DNA of 64,000 bases from Parietaria judaica (GCA_954871525.1 OX940869.1:14563001-14627000); one strand, 5' to 3'. Counted from the stretch's first letter, positions 10,195 to 21,540 are shown. Notes: generated by a model from the sequence alone, not told the origin. Translations and numbers: made by a program.

Positions 10195-12949
10195 GCATTA
10201 ATATATAAATGTACACGAATCTGATTGTTTATAAACAATCTTCATGTATTTTTTCGGTCACGCTCAAACGTTGCGTGCAACCTCTCAAATATATATTAAT
10301 ATATAATATATAATATAAATTTATTAATTATTAATTAATTATTAATAATCCGGAGTAAATCCTATTAATAATTAAATCAAAATAATTAAATTATATTATA
10401 ATTTCTTCTCTCTCATATCACACATTAAAATGTCGTGGGACAAACCCACCATTTTATTTGTGACACATGACTTAATTAATGCAACCCGAAACTTTAGGTT
10501 AAACTCATTAAATCTATAAATCATAAACCGCCAGTCGGATTGACTCGGTTCTAAAAGATAAATTGCACAGAATTAAATTTTCTACAACTTTCTAGTTGAT
10601 GACAAAATTCAATTCATTCATCTTTTGACAGTTAAATTTCTTGTACCAAACTTTGGTACTTTTGCCGCGGTAAAACTATCCGAAATCTGACACAAACTTC
10701 AGTTTTATAAATCCTGTCAAATGATTAAAAAAACGTATATTTAATCACGTACGTATCATCCGTTCCGGAGCTATCCTGGGGACCATGGACCCATATCACT
10801 TAAGCTCCAACGAACAGCTAGAAGTTCGTTAACCTCGGTGTTATTCCACTATAAACCCAAGGCTGCACTCTTTAGTGATACAGTATATATTATTTCCTTT
10901 TATATCAAGGTGTTCCATTGATACAATCAAATTCGGGTTATTGATATTTCACTTGATGATCCACACATGAGCAGGCGGTATTACCGTATTGCCCCTCAAT
11001 GCATTTTCATCCTTAACTCAGTCGGTAATATTATGAGCGACCCACTTATGATTACGAGTCATAAGAAGGCCATGAGTCTTTCTCACTTCTTACCATCGAC
11101 AATTAAGGGAATCATCTTGACTCTGAAGAGAGCTGTGTGATGCCCATATCTATGATCAAGCTACCTTTACTACTGACTATCATGTTCCCAAAATAATAGT
11201 GTTGGGAACAACGGTAATATTTCGTGTTCTTTAACGGTTAAATCAAAGAACAATCAAGCCAACAGCTCATACTCAAGATCACTCAGGACTTAGATCGAAT
11301 ATCTATTTGATCATCTACTAGTGACTCAACTGTAAGTTATCAGTGACGGTCTTATATGATAACTTCCGGAGTTTAAGTCAGGTCCAGTCCAGTATGAAGA
11401 CACTTCATACTTAATGCACTTCTAGTGAGTGTGACATACACTTAATCCAGAATAGGATTATATCACTTAGTCACATTAATGACCTTATACGATTAATGAG
11501 CTCCCACCCAGTTAATCAGGTCACGGAAAATTTAAGTTCATTTATTATGATTATCAATTCTTCCTCACGTTGACTCGGGTGTGATGATAATAACATAATT
11601 GCATTCCATTATGAACTATGGATCAAACATTATATTTTACTCTTCCAGAAACTATAATAAGATTAACATAATAAGTATCATCTTTATTCAACGACAAGTC
11701 ATAATCTTTTACAAATAGGTTAAAACAGCTTATTTAAGGACACATGTCCAACACCTCGACCCTCGCCAGGTTGCCCGGGGGGTCGCCAGAAAAAAAAAAA
11801 ATCCTGGCATCGCTAAAGGACGCCACGACGCCGCGACGCCGCCTCAAAAACCGTCGGGTTGCCCGGAGGATCGCAGGGGGGTCGCCATGACGTATGCCTC
11901 GACATCGCCGGAGGACACCACGACATCCTCGACCCTCGCCAGGTTGCCCGGGGGTTCGCCAAGAAGAAAATCCTTGCATCGCTGAAGGACGTCATGACGC
12001 GACGCCTCCTCCTCGAAGACCGCCGGTTCGCCCGGAGGATCGCCAGAGGGGTCACCGTGATACATGCCTCGACATCGCCACGAAGGTCGCCACGTCAAAC
12101 ACCTCGACTACGCCAGAGCGGACGACCAGCATCGCGCTCAACACGAGGGCCCGAACCCTCGCCAGGCGGACTCAACAGCCTCGCCAGCTCATATCGGGAA
12201 TGAGGACGGTGTCAACGATGCTTCACAAAGGTTAGTCGATGCTTAGAACGAGGAAAGCACGGGAGACAGCGACGGCAACGGAGGTTGCCAGGACCACCCC
12301 GACCCTCGCCAGGCTCGCCTGGAGGTTCGTCAAGACGAAGACCCAGAAAATCCCGGAGACGTTGAAGACCGTCGGAACTGCCCGGACCCTCGCTAGGCTC
12401 GCGCGGGGGGTTTTCAGGAGGTTCGCCAGGCCGAAGATCCCGAAGACATCGAAGACCGCCGGAACTGCCCGGACACCCGCCAGGCTCGCCCGGGGGGTCG
12501 TCAGGAGGTTCGCTAGGCCGAAGACTTTAGCAACATGGAGCACCTACGGGACATCCCAGACCCTCGCCAGGCTCGCCTGGAGGATCGCCAAGGGAACCGT
12601 CGTGACGAAGACCGCAACCTCACCAGGGCGTACCAAGACCGCCCGGAAGGTCACCAACTCTCACCAATGCGCGAAGACAGAAGACGAGCTGAAGTTATTT
12701 ACCTCCAAGACTACAGAGAAGACCGGCAACGCGGCCGCCGGGCCTCGCCTGGCCGACGCCAAGGTCACCAGGAGCCTCGCCAACCGCAGTGCGACGACGT
12801 ATTCAACCTCCTCCAAGGAATTCAGAAGGAAATCCAAGACTTGCTCTTTGCCCAGGACCGTGGCGTGAGAGGCGTGCTGTGCTCGACGGGACTCTGTCCC
12901 CACTCGCACCACACCTACTCGACGGAGAAGCCCTAGGCGACCTACACTT
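8626..12949 (+). repeat. Repeat-rich leader of the gypsy element
   Basis: The leader is interrupted by the solo LTR at 9031-11753. It holds a block of about 180 bp (containing TTGCCCGGAGGATCGCAGGG and GCCTCGACATCGCC) at about 8915-9030, 11813-11938 and 11990-12090. A segment encoding TLNTRALPLAWR/ALNTRARTLARR occurs at about 8760 and again at 12135. A further array of about 87 bp (29 residues, motif GTARTLARLARGV) lies at about 12290-12570. Short open frames here are repeat translations, not genes. Confidence 0.6.
9031..11753 (-). mobile_element. Solo LTR, 2723 bp, probably Ty1/copia, TSD cctcg
   Basis: The termini are TGTTGGAAAT (9031) and ACATGTCCAACA (11753), flanked by perfect cctcg duplications at 9026-9030 and 11754-11758. 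A TATA box on the minus strand (CTATAAATAGGG near 9706) makes the minus strand the transcribed one. Its true 5' end is then TGTTGGACATGTGTCC, resembling the LTR fragment at 51793. It is AT-rich and has no ORF of interest. The long TGTTGG...CCAACA form is typical of large copia LTRs; that lineage call is an inference. Confidence 0.85.
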
Positions 12950-13922
12950 CGCGTGCAATCTCATCTGCGACGGGAAATGAGATCCAGTCTACTACCCCGT
13001 GCAGTACCAGACGATGACGCAGATGAAGAACTGCTCAGCGTCGACCATATGCCAGGCATTCTGCCTAACCCTTACGGGAACAGCGTTCGAATGGTACCAG
13101 CGGCTACCCAAGGCGAGCATCTACTCTTTCCACCAGCTCAAAGACATTTTCCTCACCCGCTTCGCTGGCGCGTTGACTCAAAGAAAAGAGAAATCCTACC
13201 TCTGGTCAATCAAGCAGAAGACTGGTGAATCCCTGCAGAAGTTCATCAACCGCTTCGTCGAAGAATCCAACAAGGTAAACGACTACACTGACAACGATGC
13301 CGTCATCGCCCTCATCGACGGACTATAGACCGGGGAGTTCTTAATCTCCTTCGTGAAGAAAATACCGTCGACCATGACGGAACTCATAACGAGAGCAGCC
13401 CAGCACATCTCCGTGGAAGAGTACCTCGCCAGCAGGAAGTCAACGGAGCCAGGGAGCCACCGACGAAGCCACGACCGCCCCTCCAACGAACCGAAGATGA
13501 AGAAAAGCCGCACGAACGACGGCTGGAGCCGAACGGCGAAACCGCAAGGAGGTCAGGCGACGAGGAAACCATCTCGCCTCGACAGGAGAGACTACGCGCC
13601 ACTGACGGCTACGCCGGACGAGATCTACGCCATGCACGGCAATAAGTTCAAAAAGCCTCATCCGCTTAAAATGCCTGCGAAGGATAGGAGCCGATACAGC
13701 CAATTCCATCGTGACTACGGGCACCTGACATCGCAGTGCTACCAGCTGAAGGATAAAATTGAAGAACTGATCAAGGAAGCACGATCTTTCTTCACCAACC
13801 CCGAGATCAGGCTACCAAAAGCCCCCAAGCCAGACGTATGCTCATACAACGGATGTGAAATTCGAGAACTGAAGTCAGGCAGAGACGAGCCAAGCAAGGA
13901 CGTCGGAGCCCAAATCCATTGA
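12950..13922 (+). pseudogene. gag of the gypsy element (capsid and nucleocapsid-like part), one in-frame stop
   Basis: Two open segments (12999-13325 and 13329-13922) share a frame and are separated by one TAG (13326-13328). The first is a retrotransposon gag capsid domain (CQAFCLTLTGTAFEWYQRLP, then FHQLKDIFLTRFAG and SLQKFINRFVEESNKV). The second has a basic linker and a Tat/Athila-type motif YSQFHRDYGHLTSQCYQLKD with a single H...C pair rather than a full zinc knuckle. Upstream in the same frame a TGA at 12978-12980 precedes DPVYYPVQYQTM. Gag would form the virus-like particle. With no pol downstream, any mobility must depend on another element. Confidence 0.8.
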
Positions 13923-14056
13923 CGACGCCAGTGAAGATCCAACATGCATCGAGGCAACTCCAGACGAAGGTACGACAAAGACACCATGTATTATCCAGCC
14001 TCTGAAGAGCGATAGTAGAAGTGAAAAGCACTGCGGAACTCTTCGACCGTCAGAGA

Positions 14057-15559
14057 TCAACAGGAGAGAATCCGCCAAGCTGAGAAGCACGTTGCCAAAG
14101 TACGAAAAGACCCCGGCACAATCTGGAAGGCCGGTACACCCAACGACACCAGAAGATCACGGACGAAAGGCCGAAGAGGAAGGCCCATCCCATGACGAAG
14201 ACTCTCCAAGTGCACCGGCAGAAAACCAGGGACACGATCACAAGGAAGCTCGCCAACAGCAGGAACTCGAAGACCAGCGATGTGCGACAATCCATGAAGG
14301 GCAAGAAACGACGTCAACAAAGACTCAGTGACGTGGTTACGCACAATCAGCTTAGGACAGATGGCCAAAGCACGGTAAAGACGCTGTCTGGGCGTCTCGT
14401 CAGCTGGAGGACCCTCGCCAGCGTTAAAGCTCACGATGGCAAGACCCTCGCCTGCAGGTCCCTCCTCAACGACAGGCGCCTCATCGACGAAGTCCCCGCC
14501 AGCGCTCTGCACCTCGACGACATTGAACGTATCGACATCAGCAAACTCTACGTCAGAGGCATCATCAAGGACCGAAGGCTCGGAGCCATGCTCACCTGGA
14601 GATCCGCCTCCGTCCGCCAATCCACCTGCAAAGTCCACAACACATTCAGGAGATTCAAAAGACAAAATGCTCTCCGCAGGAGCCGACGACAAAAGACGAA
14701 TCAGCAGCGAGAGGTTCTTACCAAGCCCGGAGACCAGAACGCTTGGCCCAGGAATGATAATTTCCTCGGCAGGAGGTAGCCCCGGTCCCTACGAATCAAA
14801 CGCAAAAATCGGATCGTCAATCAGAGTCTCAAAGCCCTCGAAATCAAAGTTTCCGTCAAAATCGGACCCCGCCACCACTTTTGGCGGTCCTTTCGCCGGA
14901 GCACCCTTGCCGAAGTTGAAGACAGCCTCACCGCCACCGACGGACATCACCATCGCCACCGGGACATTCGCCGGAGCACCTCCAAAGCCGCTACCCTCGC
15001 CGAAGCTCACCACGACGGAACCACCACACACACCATCGTCGATCTCGCCACCCAGTATCGACTGGACGGCCCCAGGCAGCACCACTGCAGCTGGCGCCTC
15101 GCACGCCATGCTAAGGCCGCGGGCCTCCTCCCTCGCGCTCGCGCCAAGCACCGCGGGAAACCCGCTCTCCGTGCCTTGCGCCGCCACGCCGCTGCTCTCC
15201 ACCACCACGGACGCCACCGGTGGACCCTCAACAGCCATCTCCAACATGCCAAATGCCTCCATGCAGCCCGTACCCTCGCCATGCATCACGCCGATCGCCG
15301 GGAAGCCATCCACGCCAAAGCCGAGTTCGGCTTCCTCCACGAAGCTCGCAGGAATTTCAATTCCCGCGCCATCACCTACATGGAATATGTCCTCAAGACT
15401 CAATGCCCAATCATCCAAGCTCGCCGGAACACCATCCATGGTAACCGGGGTTTCATCATCAATATCTAAAAAGAGAAAGTCCGGTGAGAAAATATACGTA
15501 TCGGACTATTGGACGTTGTCACGAAGATTGTCGCCACCAAACTCGCTGGAAAAAGCCAT
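14057..15559 (-). pseudogene. Antisense ORF with the start of a 'putative gypsy type transposon' domain (PF04195-like)
   Basis: A single frame of 501 codons runs from ATG at 15559 (MAFSSEFGGDN) to the stop at 14057. It is broken only by TAG at 15508-15506 and TAG at 14791-14789. The first 370 residues are acidic and Gly/Ala/Val-rich. The C-terminal part (PCDRVPGFLPVHLESLRHG, then GLPLRPFVRDLLVSLGV and PGSFRTLATCFSAWR) resembles the start of the PF04195 domain found in gypsy-associated ORFs. The domain is cut off, and the coiled-coil region expected after it (seen at 1-3308 and 58464-60154) is missing. A TATA box lies about 105 bp upstream. Family assignment is from memory of motif style; function is unknown. 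Confidence 0.6.
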
Positions 15560-15664
15560 CACCGCCGTGAGTTGAAGAAATGTAGCCGTCAAGCTCTCCG
15601 GAGAAGAGGAATTCGCGATTTTGGGAAGCAAGGGAGGAGAGAGAAATGCCTTAAACCTTAAAAG

Positions 15665-15674
15665 GTATTTATGA
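15665..15674 (-). promoter_or_regulatory. TATA box of the antisense ORF
   Basis: The minus strand reads CATAAATACC about 105 bp before the ATG at 15559. It is followed by a C/T-rich leader (TTTCTCTCTCCTCCC). This suggests the antisense gene has its own promoter, independent of the LTRs. Confidence 0.5.
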
Positions 15675-16454
15675 GGTAATATCCTACCCTAATCTTATTT
15701 CCCTTTTTATTTTTATTTTTATTCGAATTCTATAGCCTATGCAACCCAAAATTCGCATAAACTAGGCCCATAAAGCTGAAGTTTAATTTTTAAATGGTAA
15801 AAAACGATAAAAAATGGGCTTTTATATGTTTTTAAGTGAAAAAGGCTATTTTCAAAGGTTATTTAAAAAGCCTTGGAAATTAAACTTGGGAACTTTATAA
15901 AGTTTCATTTTTAATTTTCAAACATGAAAACCAAGTTAAAATTATTTTTCCGGGTTTTCATGAATTATTTAATTATTTACGATATTTATTACAAGTGAAA
16001 AATCGCACAATAATTAAGGAACTTTTTAAAGTTTCAAGCTTAATGCGCATTTATTATTTTTAATTTATTTGCGTTCACATTTATTATGTCACTTGATTTT
16101 AATTATTTATTTTTGGATTTATTTGCGGAGTTCAAAATTAATTTAAAAGGCATTTATTTTACAAATTACGCCTACGAACCGCCAAAAATCCAAAAATCGG
16201 GTAAAGTCATAAAAAGTGACTTGTGATTTATTTAGTAAAGTCGCCTATGTCTTTGACTATGCTCGGATTATTTACCGCTTATTTATGCGAATATATTTTC
16301 GAAAATATTTTACAAACACCCAGTTAAAGGAAATTTGCAGTTCGTTGGGAGGACGGAGAGGAGACTAAAATCTCTGACAACCTGGATCCTCGCCAAATAA
16401 CACAAGTTGCCTTAAGTTTAAAAAGAAGAGTTTCTCGCGCAATACAATTACCCA
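15675..16454. other. AT-rich 3' region of the gypsy element, no gene
   Basis: About 780 bp lie between the antisense-ORF promoter and the PPT. The stretch is AT-rich, with short repeated phrases such as GGAACTTTWTAAAGTTTCA at about 15890 and 16018. No ORF, RNA gene or inserted element was recognised. Confidence 0.6.
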
Positions 16455-16471
16455 AGAAACTGGCGGGTTAA
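16455..16471 (+). other. Polypurine-type tract before the 3' LTR
   Basis: AGAAACTGGCGGGTTAA directly precedes the LTR start TGTTATGTGC. A nearly identical AAACTGGAGGGTTAA precedes the minus-strand LTR start at 61011, which supports a conserved second-strand priming signal. Confidence 0.6.
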
Positions 16472-18136
16472 TGTTATGTGCATTTTTCGTAACATACAAA
16501 ATTTGGGCCCATTTGGGCAAAAGTCAAAGCCCATTAAGAAAAGTCAAAGCCCACTATGGAAAGTCAAGGCCCATCACCAAAGCCAAAGACCCGGGGCCGA
16601 CGAACTAAGACATTGGCGAGGCCCGGGGTAAAAAAGGCGGCGAAGCCGACAAGGCGACGAGGCGACGAGCCGATGAGGCGACGAAGCCGACGAGGCGACG
16701 AAGCCGACGAGGCGACGAAGCCCATTGTCGTAACTTGACGAGGGCATAACTTGCAATTATTATACACAACGAAGAAATCCGAGACCACAAAGATCTCCGG
16801 GAAATCCTCCGGATTCCCCCGAACTCAACATACGGACTCGCGGACAACCTGAAGACATCAAAGACGAATCAAGAAGCACCGACGACCCCTTTTGCAGGGC
16901 TAGGGGCCTCGACAAACCCCCTGGAGCAGAGGAGAAATTCGCAGGCCCCTGGAGGTGCAATTTCAGGGAATTGGTTTTCCAATAAATAGGAGCCTTCCCC
17001 CCCTCATTTTGACATTCACTCACAGCTTTCTCCAGAGCTTCTCTCTCTAGCTTTCTCCCTCTAAAAACTCGTCTACCCTTATAGGGGAAAGGACTTGAGT
17101 AAAAAGTTGAGATCGTTCTAGAAGCAGAGTCTCAGTCTCGACAAGAAAGGTTGCTCGACGAGTCAGCAAAGGCGTCCCTCGCCAGGTGGGTAACAGCGCC
17201 ACCACCTGCGAGGTCGACAAAGGAAGGCGAATCCCTCGTTGGGATAAGGCCCCTCGTTAGACGAGGCCACCTACCCCGACAAGGTCGACAGAGAAGGAAT
17301 CCCTCGTTGGGAACTCGTCAGACGAGGCCACCTACCCTGACAAGGTCGACAAAGGAGCATCCCTTAACGGGTTAGGCACCCTCGCCAACCTCGACAAGGT
17401 CGACAAAAGAGCTTACCTCGTCAGGTCAAGGCTTTCGCTATACTTCGCCAGCATCGCCAAGGGTCACCCCGCGCCGCCAACACCGACAAGGTCAACGAAG
17501 GATACATCACACCAAGGGTCACCCCCGTGACGCCTATAACGGCACTTCGGACGAGTCAAACCACATCGTCATTCACCCACCGTTTATCACTAACCCCGAA
17601 CTACGTGGGACCTGATTCTCTTAAACTGAGATACATAGGCAGCCTCGCCCAGCCATAAGCGACGGGGCACGGGCCCATTCTACCCTTTTTTGCAAGTCCT
17701 CCCTCGCCATAGGAGTTCGCCAAGGAAGGAAGATCACGAAGAATCATCAAGACTGGAGTTCGCCCAGACGAGGATATCGCCAAGATAAGGACTGCGCCCC
17801 AATGAGGAGCTTCACCAAGACAAGGACTTCGCCCGGACGAGGAGCTTCACCAAGACAGGGACTTCGCCCGGACGAGGAGTTTCGCCGAATTAAGGATTCC
17901 GCCCAGACGAAAAGCTTCGCCGTGAACCGGAGTTCGCCCCCACGAGGGAAGTTCGCCGAGGATCGCCAACGACAACCCGGAGACTCATCCAAGACGACGG
18001 AATCGCCTCCAGCTTTGAGGACCATTAGTCAACCCGCGTTGACTCAGCATTCAATCATCCTTGTGTTCAGCGGGTCAATCTCGGGACCCGAACCTTGGAT
18101 CCAACTCTAAGTTAAAGCCATTTTTACGCATTAACA
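16472..18136 (+). mobile_element. 3' LTR, 1665 bp
   Basis: The LTR starts TGTTATGTGCATTTTT and ends TTTTTACGCATTAACA. It has a GACGAGGCGACGAAGCC-rich U3, a TATA-like AATAAATAGGAG near 16980 and a long region of CTCGCCAGG/GTCGACAAAG repeats. It matches the 7054-8603 LTR at its ends but not in the middle. An (AT)n run follows immediately and may have erased a target duplication. Confidence 0.75.
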
Positions 18137-19736
18137 ATATATATATATATATTATTTTAAGAGATTAAAATCTAAAACCAAACTTGGTTTTTAGTTTTTA
18201 TTTCTAAAAACATGTTAAATAGAAAACTTAACCAAACAACATTCAAAAAATTCCAAGAACATGATTTATCAAATAGATTTTTCAAACCAAAACTTCAAGC
18301 TAAAACATCAAAAACAAGTTTATAAAACGCTAACCAAACAAAGCTGTATATTCAGAGATCGAACTCTCCCTTTCTCTCTCTCTCTACGAATTTGCTCTGG
18401 GATTATTCTAAGAGTTGTTCGAGTTTTAGGGCTTCGAGAATTATCCAGTGGGAACCCACGCATCCCCGCGACGTAGTCTCGGAGAATACATCAGAAGACT
18501 TTTGGGAGAATCTTCTACATAGAAAATCGCAGAAATCTTCATGACCAGAGCCAGAGACTTCAGGTATAAAAAGGTACGCGTTTCTTTATTTACCGATTAA
18601 GAATGTTGTTTACTTATACTCAAGGCTCAGAATAAAAATCGAATAAGTGTTAATTAAAATCAAGATAATTAGTTTATCACGATCGGGAAATTAATTATGA
18701 GTTTTTTTACACGGACGGCATTGACAGGATTACTGATATGGGACTTTAATCCATAAAATAATTTTTAAAGGTCAATCCGCGTGGTAATCACAGCGATCAT
18801 AGTTTCTTACCGGGATGACAGAGATCCGCTAGGGTCTAGATCATACGTCAGATATCGCAGGAATTGAATATGAGAATATATCGATTCCCAACAGCATCAC
18901 CAAAGAGAAGAGAGTATGTGAGGATTTGTATTTTCTGAGTGTTTTCATCTTTTTCAATCAATCGAAATCGGCTTGTGGTTCTAGTCGATTACGCATTTTC
19001 AATAAACTTACAGATGAGTAGTAAACTACCGCTTTGGGACGAACCTCTCTAAAAAAACCCTCGTGTTTATACTGCTTTCATTTTCCATTTTAGTTTACAA
19101 AGAGTATTGACAACGCGGAAGTCAAGATCCACATCATCTTATAAGCAAATTCAAATCGAAATTCCACACTATGTTTCGTGACTGCTGAGGTGAGAAATCA
19201 CGTCAACAATAATTACAATAAATTTTCTATAAATTAATATTATTGAAATGTTACATATACAAACTGCTAAATACTAATATTACACAATATTACACATAAA
19301 CAAACTATTAATATTACACAATATTACACCAAGAGAGTAAATACGAAAAATCTTTTTGATGTGTTGATAGGTATCGGACATAGAAAATGATATTAAATTT
19401 AGTTACAGCGGTACAATTCCGAATAAGCGGTTGCAGTTTTGACATTAAATCCGAAAATTATGTTTTAATCTAATTCGGGTATTCTGTTTTAACCACTTTA
19501 ATAGCGGTTATGGTTTAATTGGTATTGGTTTGATCGGTTTTCGATAAACAAATTCGATTCACGGTTTCTTTTGTTCATCCCTAGCACAACGAAACGAGGT
19601 TTGTAGCTTAGAATTTTTTAAGCTTCAATGCCACGTCATACATGACATTTTCATAACAAATTACCATAACAATTCCAAAGACAAAACATCACTGCACCAC
19701 CCGAGCTCTAATTAAATAATTTAAATTACTCACTAA
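18137..19736. other. AT-rich intergenic region between the gypsy element and AOC
   Basis: It begins with (AT)n and contains a polypyrimidine run (CCCTTTCTCTCTCTCTC near 18368). A stretch ending CGATTCCCAACA near 18891 could be the 3' end of an old TGTTGG...CCAACA LTR; this is weak. No coding sequence was recognised. The AOC 3' end should lie near 19700. Confidence 0.5.
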
Positions 19737-21450
19737 TTAATCGGTGAAATTAACCAGACAAGCGCCAGGCTGGCAGGCTTTCGCCTCTGGGGTGGGCTCC
19801 ACCGACGGGTCGGGCTCCATGTGGCGGACGAGGAGCTCGGCGGGAATGTCGTCTATGCCCTTGAGGTAGAACGTGTAGAAGAGCTTGAAGGGGAAAATAA
19901 TCTGTTGCAGCTTAACCTTCCCGTACGCTCCCGCAAAGATACCGGAGCCGCCAGTCACAGCGAGCCACGTGTCCTCGTAGGTCAAGTAGGGTCCTTGGAC
20001 CGCGATGTGACCGTAGTCTCCGAAGTAGAAGCTGTATATAGCCTCGTACCGGTCACCTTTCATTTCCGGTTTGTTTTGGATCAAAATGCAGAGACCTGCA
20101 GTTATACCGACCCGTTTTTGCAGGTCGCCGGTGTACAACTGTGTCGTCAAATCAAACGTATATTAGAAAGAAAAAAAAATGTTAATGGACCAAATTTATC
20201 GATTATTCTAAGTTCTAACATTGCAACTCGTTGTATTAATGCCCCTCAAGTTGCATAGTAGTACACTTTGTCCCCCTTATTTTTTAATTTTGAACATAAT
20301 GTCTTTTATACTTTAAGAAGTCGTTGGATCATTGCCTAACACATTAAATCTACAGTGCAAAGAATGTGTTCAAAAATATTTTTCTTCAACTGATTAACGA
20401 AACCTCAATAAATTATGTAGTTTTTATTTTTTAATAAGCAATCGATGAGTCATTTATCAATAATTTTAAAGATAAAAATCTAGTAGAGAAAAATTAGTAA
20501 AATTACTAAGTCACGAGTCATGTTATGCACATACGTTAAACTTTTCCATCATGTGTATAAAAATGAAACTCGAATTAACAATCGTTTTATGTCACGAGTC
20601 ATGTTATGTAGATATGTTAAATTTAGATTGGTTTCTTATTTTTATGTACCCATGTTTTGTACACATGTTATTTCTTATTTTTACACTGTATAAAAAATGA
20701 AACTCGAATTAACAATCGTTGTGTCTAACTCGAATCAACACTTTTTTTCTTCTTCTTTCACATTTTGATATTTTGATATTAAATATCTAAATCGGAAACA
20801 TAATAAATGACTTAGCGTACTCTTTTGTTCACGTTTTGAGATTCTCATGTTATATATTATAACTTAAAACATACGCGTCGTGTAAATGACTTAACGATAC
20901 AGATAGACATAGAACAAAACCAACTAATAATGCAAATTTCCCGAGCCTGAGAATTCTTCCCGACAATTGAAATCAAGCTTAGTAATATGCGGTGTTATCG
21001 AATAAAACGTGGTTTTGACTTAAGAGAGAATGTTGAGTGAGTTTCAAGTAATCGATGAACTTACTTTGTTGGTGAAGGGAACGAGATCTCCGAGAGAATT
21101 GACATTCTTCTGGCTCAATCGGAGATACGCAGGGCTTGCTCGATCCCTCTCGTTGAACTCGTACACTCGCAGCTCCTGAACTTCACCTTCACACTCAAAA
21201 ACAGCTTTCTCTTTATACACACACATCATATGAAGCTTGAAGAAATCAGAGCAGAGACAAGCGTATTACTCGTCGGCGATCTTTCAGGTTCCAAGGGACT
21301 GGCCTGGCTTCGGCAAGCAAACGATCTCCTGCGAAGAGAGCTCGAGTCGATCGATCTGAGGGTGAGAGATCGAGGAAATGAGGGCGATCTCGTGTTGCAG
21401 AGCTTAATCAGGGAAGAGGAGGAGAGGGTTGGGACTGCGAGAGAGGCCAT
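19737..21450 (-). CDS. AOC: Allene oxide cyclase, chloroplastic (three exons)
   Basis: The exons are 21270-21450, 21065-21186 and 19737-20138. The introns are 83 bp (21187-21269) and 926 bp (20139-21064), all GT...AG, and the spliced frame gives 234 aa with no stop. Residues 1-61 are Ser/Arg-rich and lack acidic residues until the end, a typical plastid transit peptide ([14 protein letters not shown]...[10 protein letters not shown]). The mature part has the family signature [31 protein letters not shown], then [50 protein letters not shown] and the C-terminal EPTPEAKAC. The enzyme cyclises the allene oxide 12,13-EOT to cis-(+)-OPDA in plastids, the step that sets jasmonate stereochemistry. 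The length is close to the usual 240-255 aa. The exon 2 acceptor (after GTGAAG) was chosen because it alone keeps the frame. A gene of this completeness is probably functional. Confidence 0.95.
20512..20735. repeat. Direct repeats within AOC intron 2
   Basis: GTCACGAGTCATGTTATG occurs at about 20511 and 20592, and ATGAAACTCGAATTAACAAT at about 20563 and 20697. The two phrases alternate, suggesting an old local duplication inside the intron. No coding potential was seen. Confidence 0.7.
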
Positions 21451-21451
21451 T

Positions 21452-21478
21452 TTAGGAGGAGAATGGATTCCACGCCAT
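21452..21478 (-). promoter_or_regulatory. Upstream ORF of 8 codons in the AOC leader
   Basis: ATG at 21478 opens MAWNPFSS and ends in TAA at 21454-21452, one base before the AOC start codon. The context of this first ATG (GGCGTGG after it) is not poor. If transcription starts upstream of it, initiation at AOC would need leaky scanning or reinitiation. Confidence 0.5.
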
Positions 21479-21534
21479 TAAAGGTGATGTTTAAGTAGTG
21501 TTAGGGAGTGAGTGGGAGCTTTGCAAATTATCGA

Positions 21535-21540
21535 CACGTG
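21535..21540. promoter_or_regulatory. G-box CACGTG in the AOC proximal promoter
   Basis: A palindromic CACGTG within GACACGTGGCC lies 85 bp before the AOC ATG. G-boxes are the known binding sites of MYC2-type bHLH factors that drive jasmonate-responsive genes, including JA biosynthesis genes. It is one of the few promoter elements left on the gene side of the hAT insertion. Confidence 0.5.

Larger units (their letters stand above)
7054..18136 (+). mobile_element. Non-autonomous Ty3/gypsy (Tat-like) element: LTR, PBS, leader, gag, antisense ORF, PPT, LTR; pol absent
   Basis: The left LTR (7054-8603) is followed at once by a PBS and a repeat-rich leader, then gag (about 12950-13922). An antisense ORF (14057-15559, minus), an AT-rich tract, a PPT and a second LTR (16472-18136) come next. 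No protease, RT or integrase motif is present between gag and the antisense ORF. The two LTRs share termini, TATA and R regions but differ strongly inside. The outer flanks (gttgt at 7049-7053, atata at 18137) do not match. The structure may therefore be a recombinant of two related elements. A 2,723-bp solo LTR (9031-11753) is nested in the leader. Confidence 0.7.

Noticed and set aside
12239..12868. 209-aa ORF as a separate gene
   Set aside because: It is mostly the 87-bp leader repeat of the gypsy element and has no recognisable domain.
14436..15575. 379-aa plus-strand ORF rich in Pro/Ser/Thr
   Set aside because: It is the shadow of the minus-strand antisense ORF (14057-15559), which has an ATG, a TATA box and a recognisable domain start.
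18545..18892. 3' end of a TGTTGG-type LTR ending CGATTCCCAACA
   Set aside because: Only the end is suggestive. No start, PBS or TSD was found, so it is not listed as an element.
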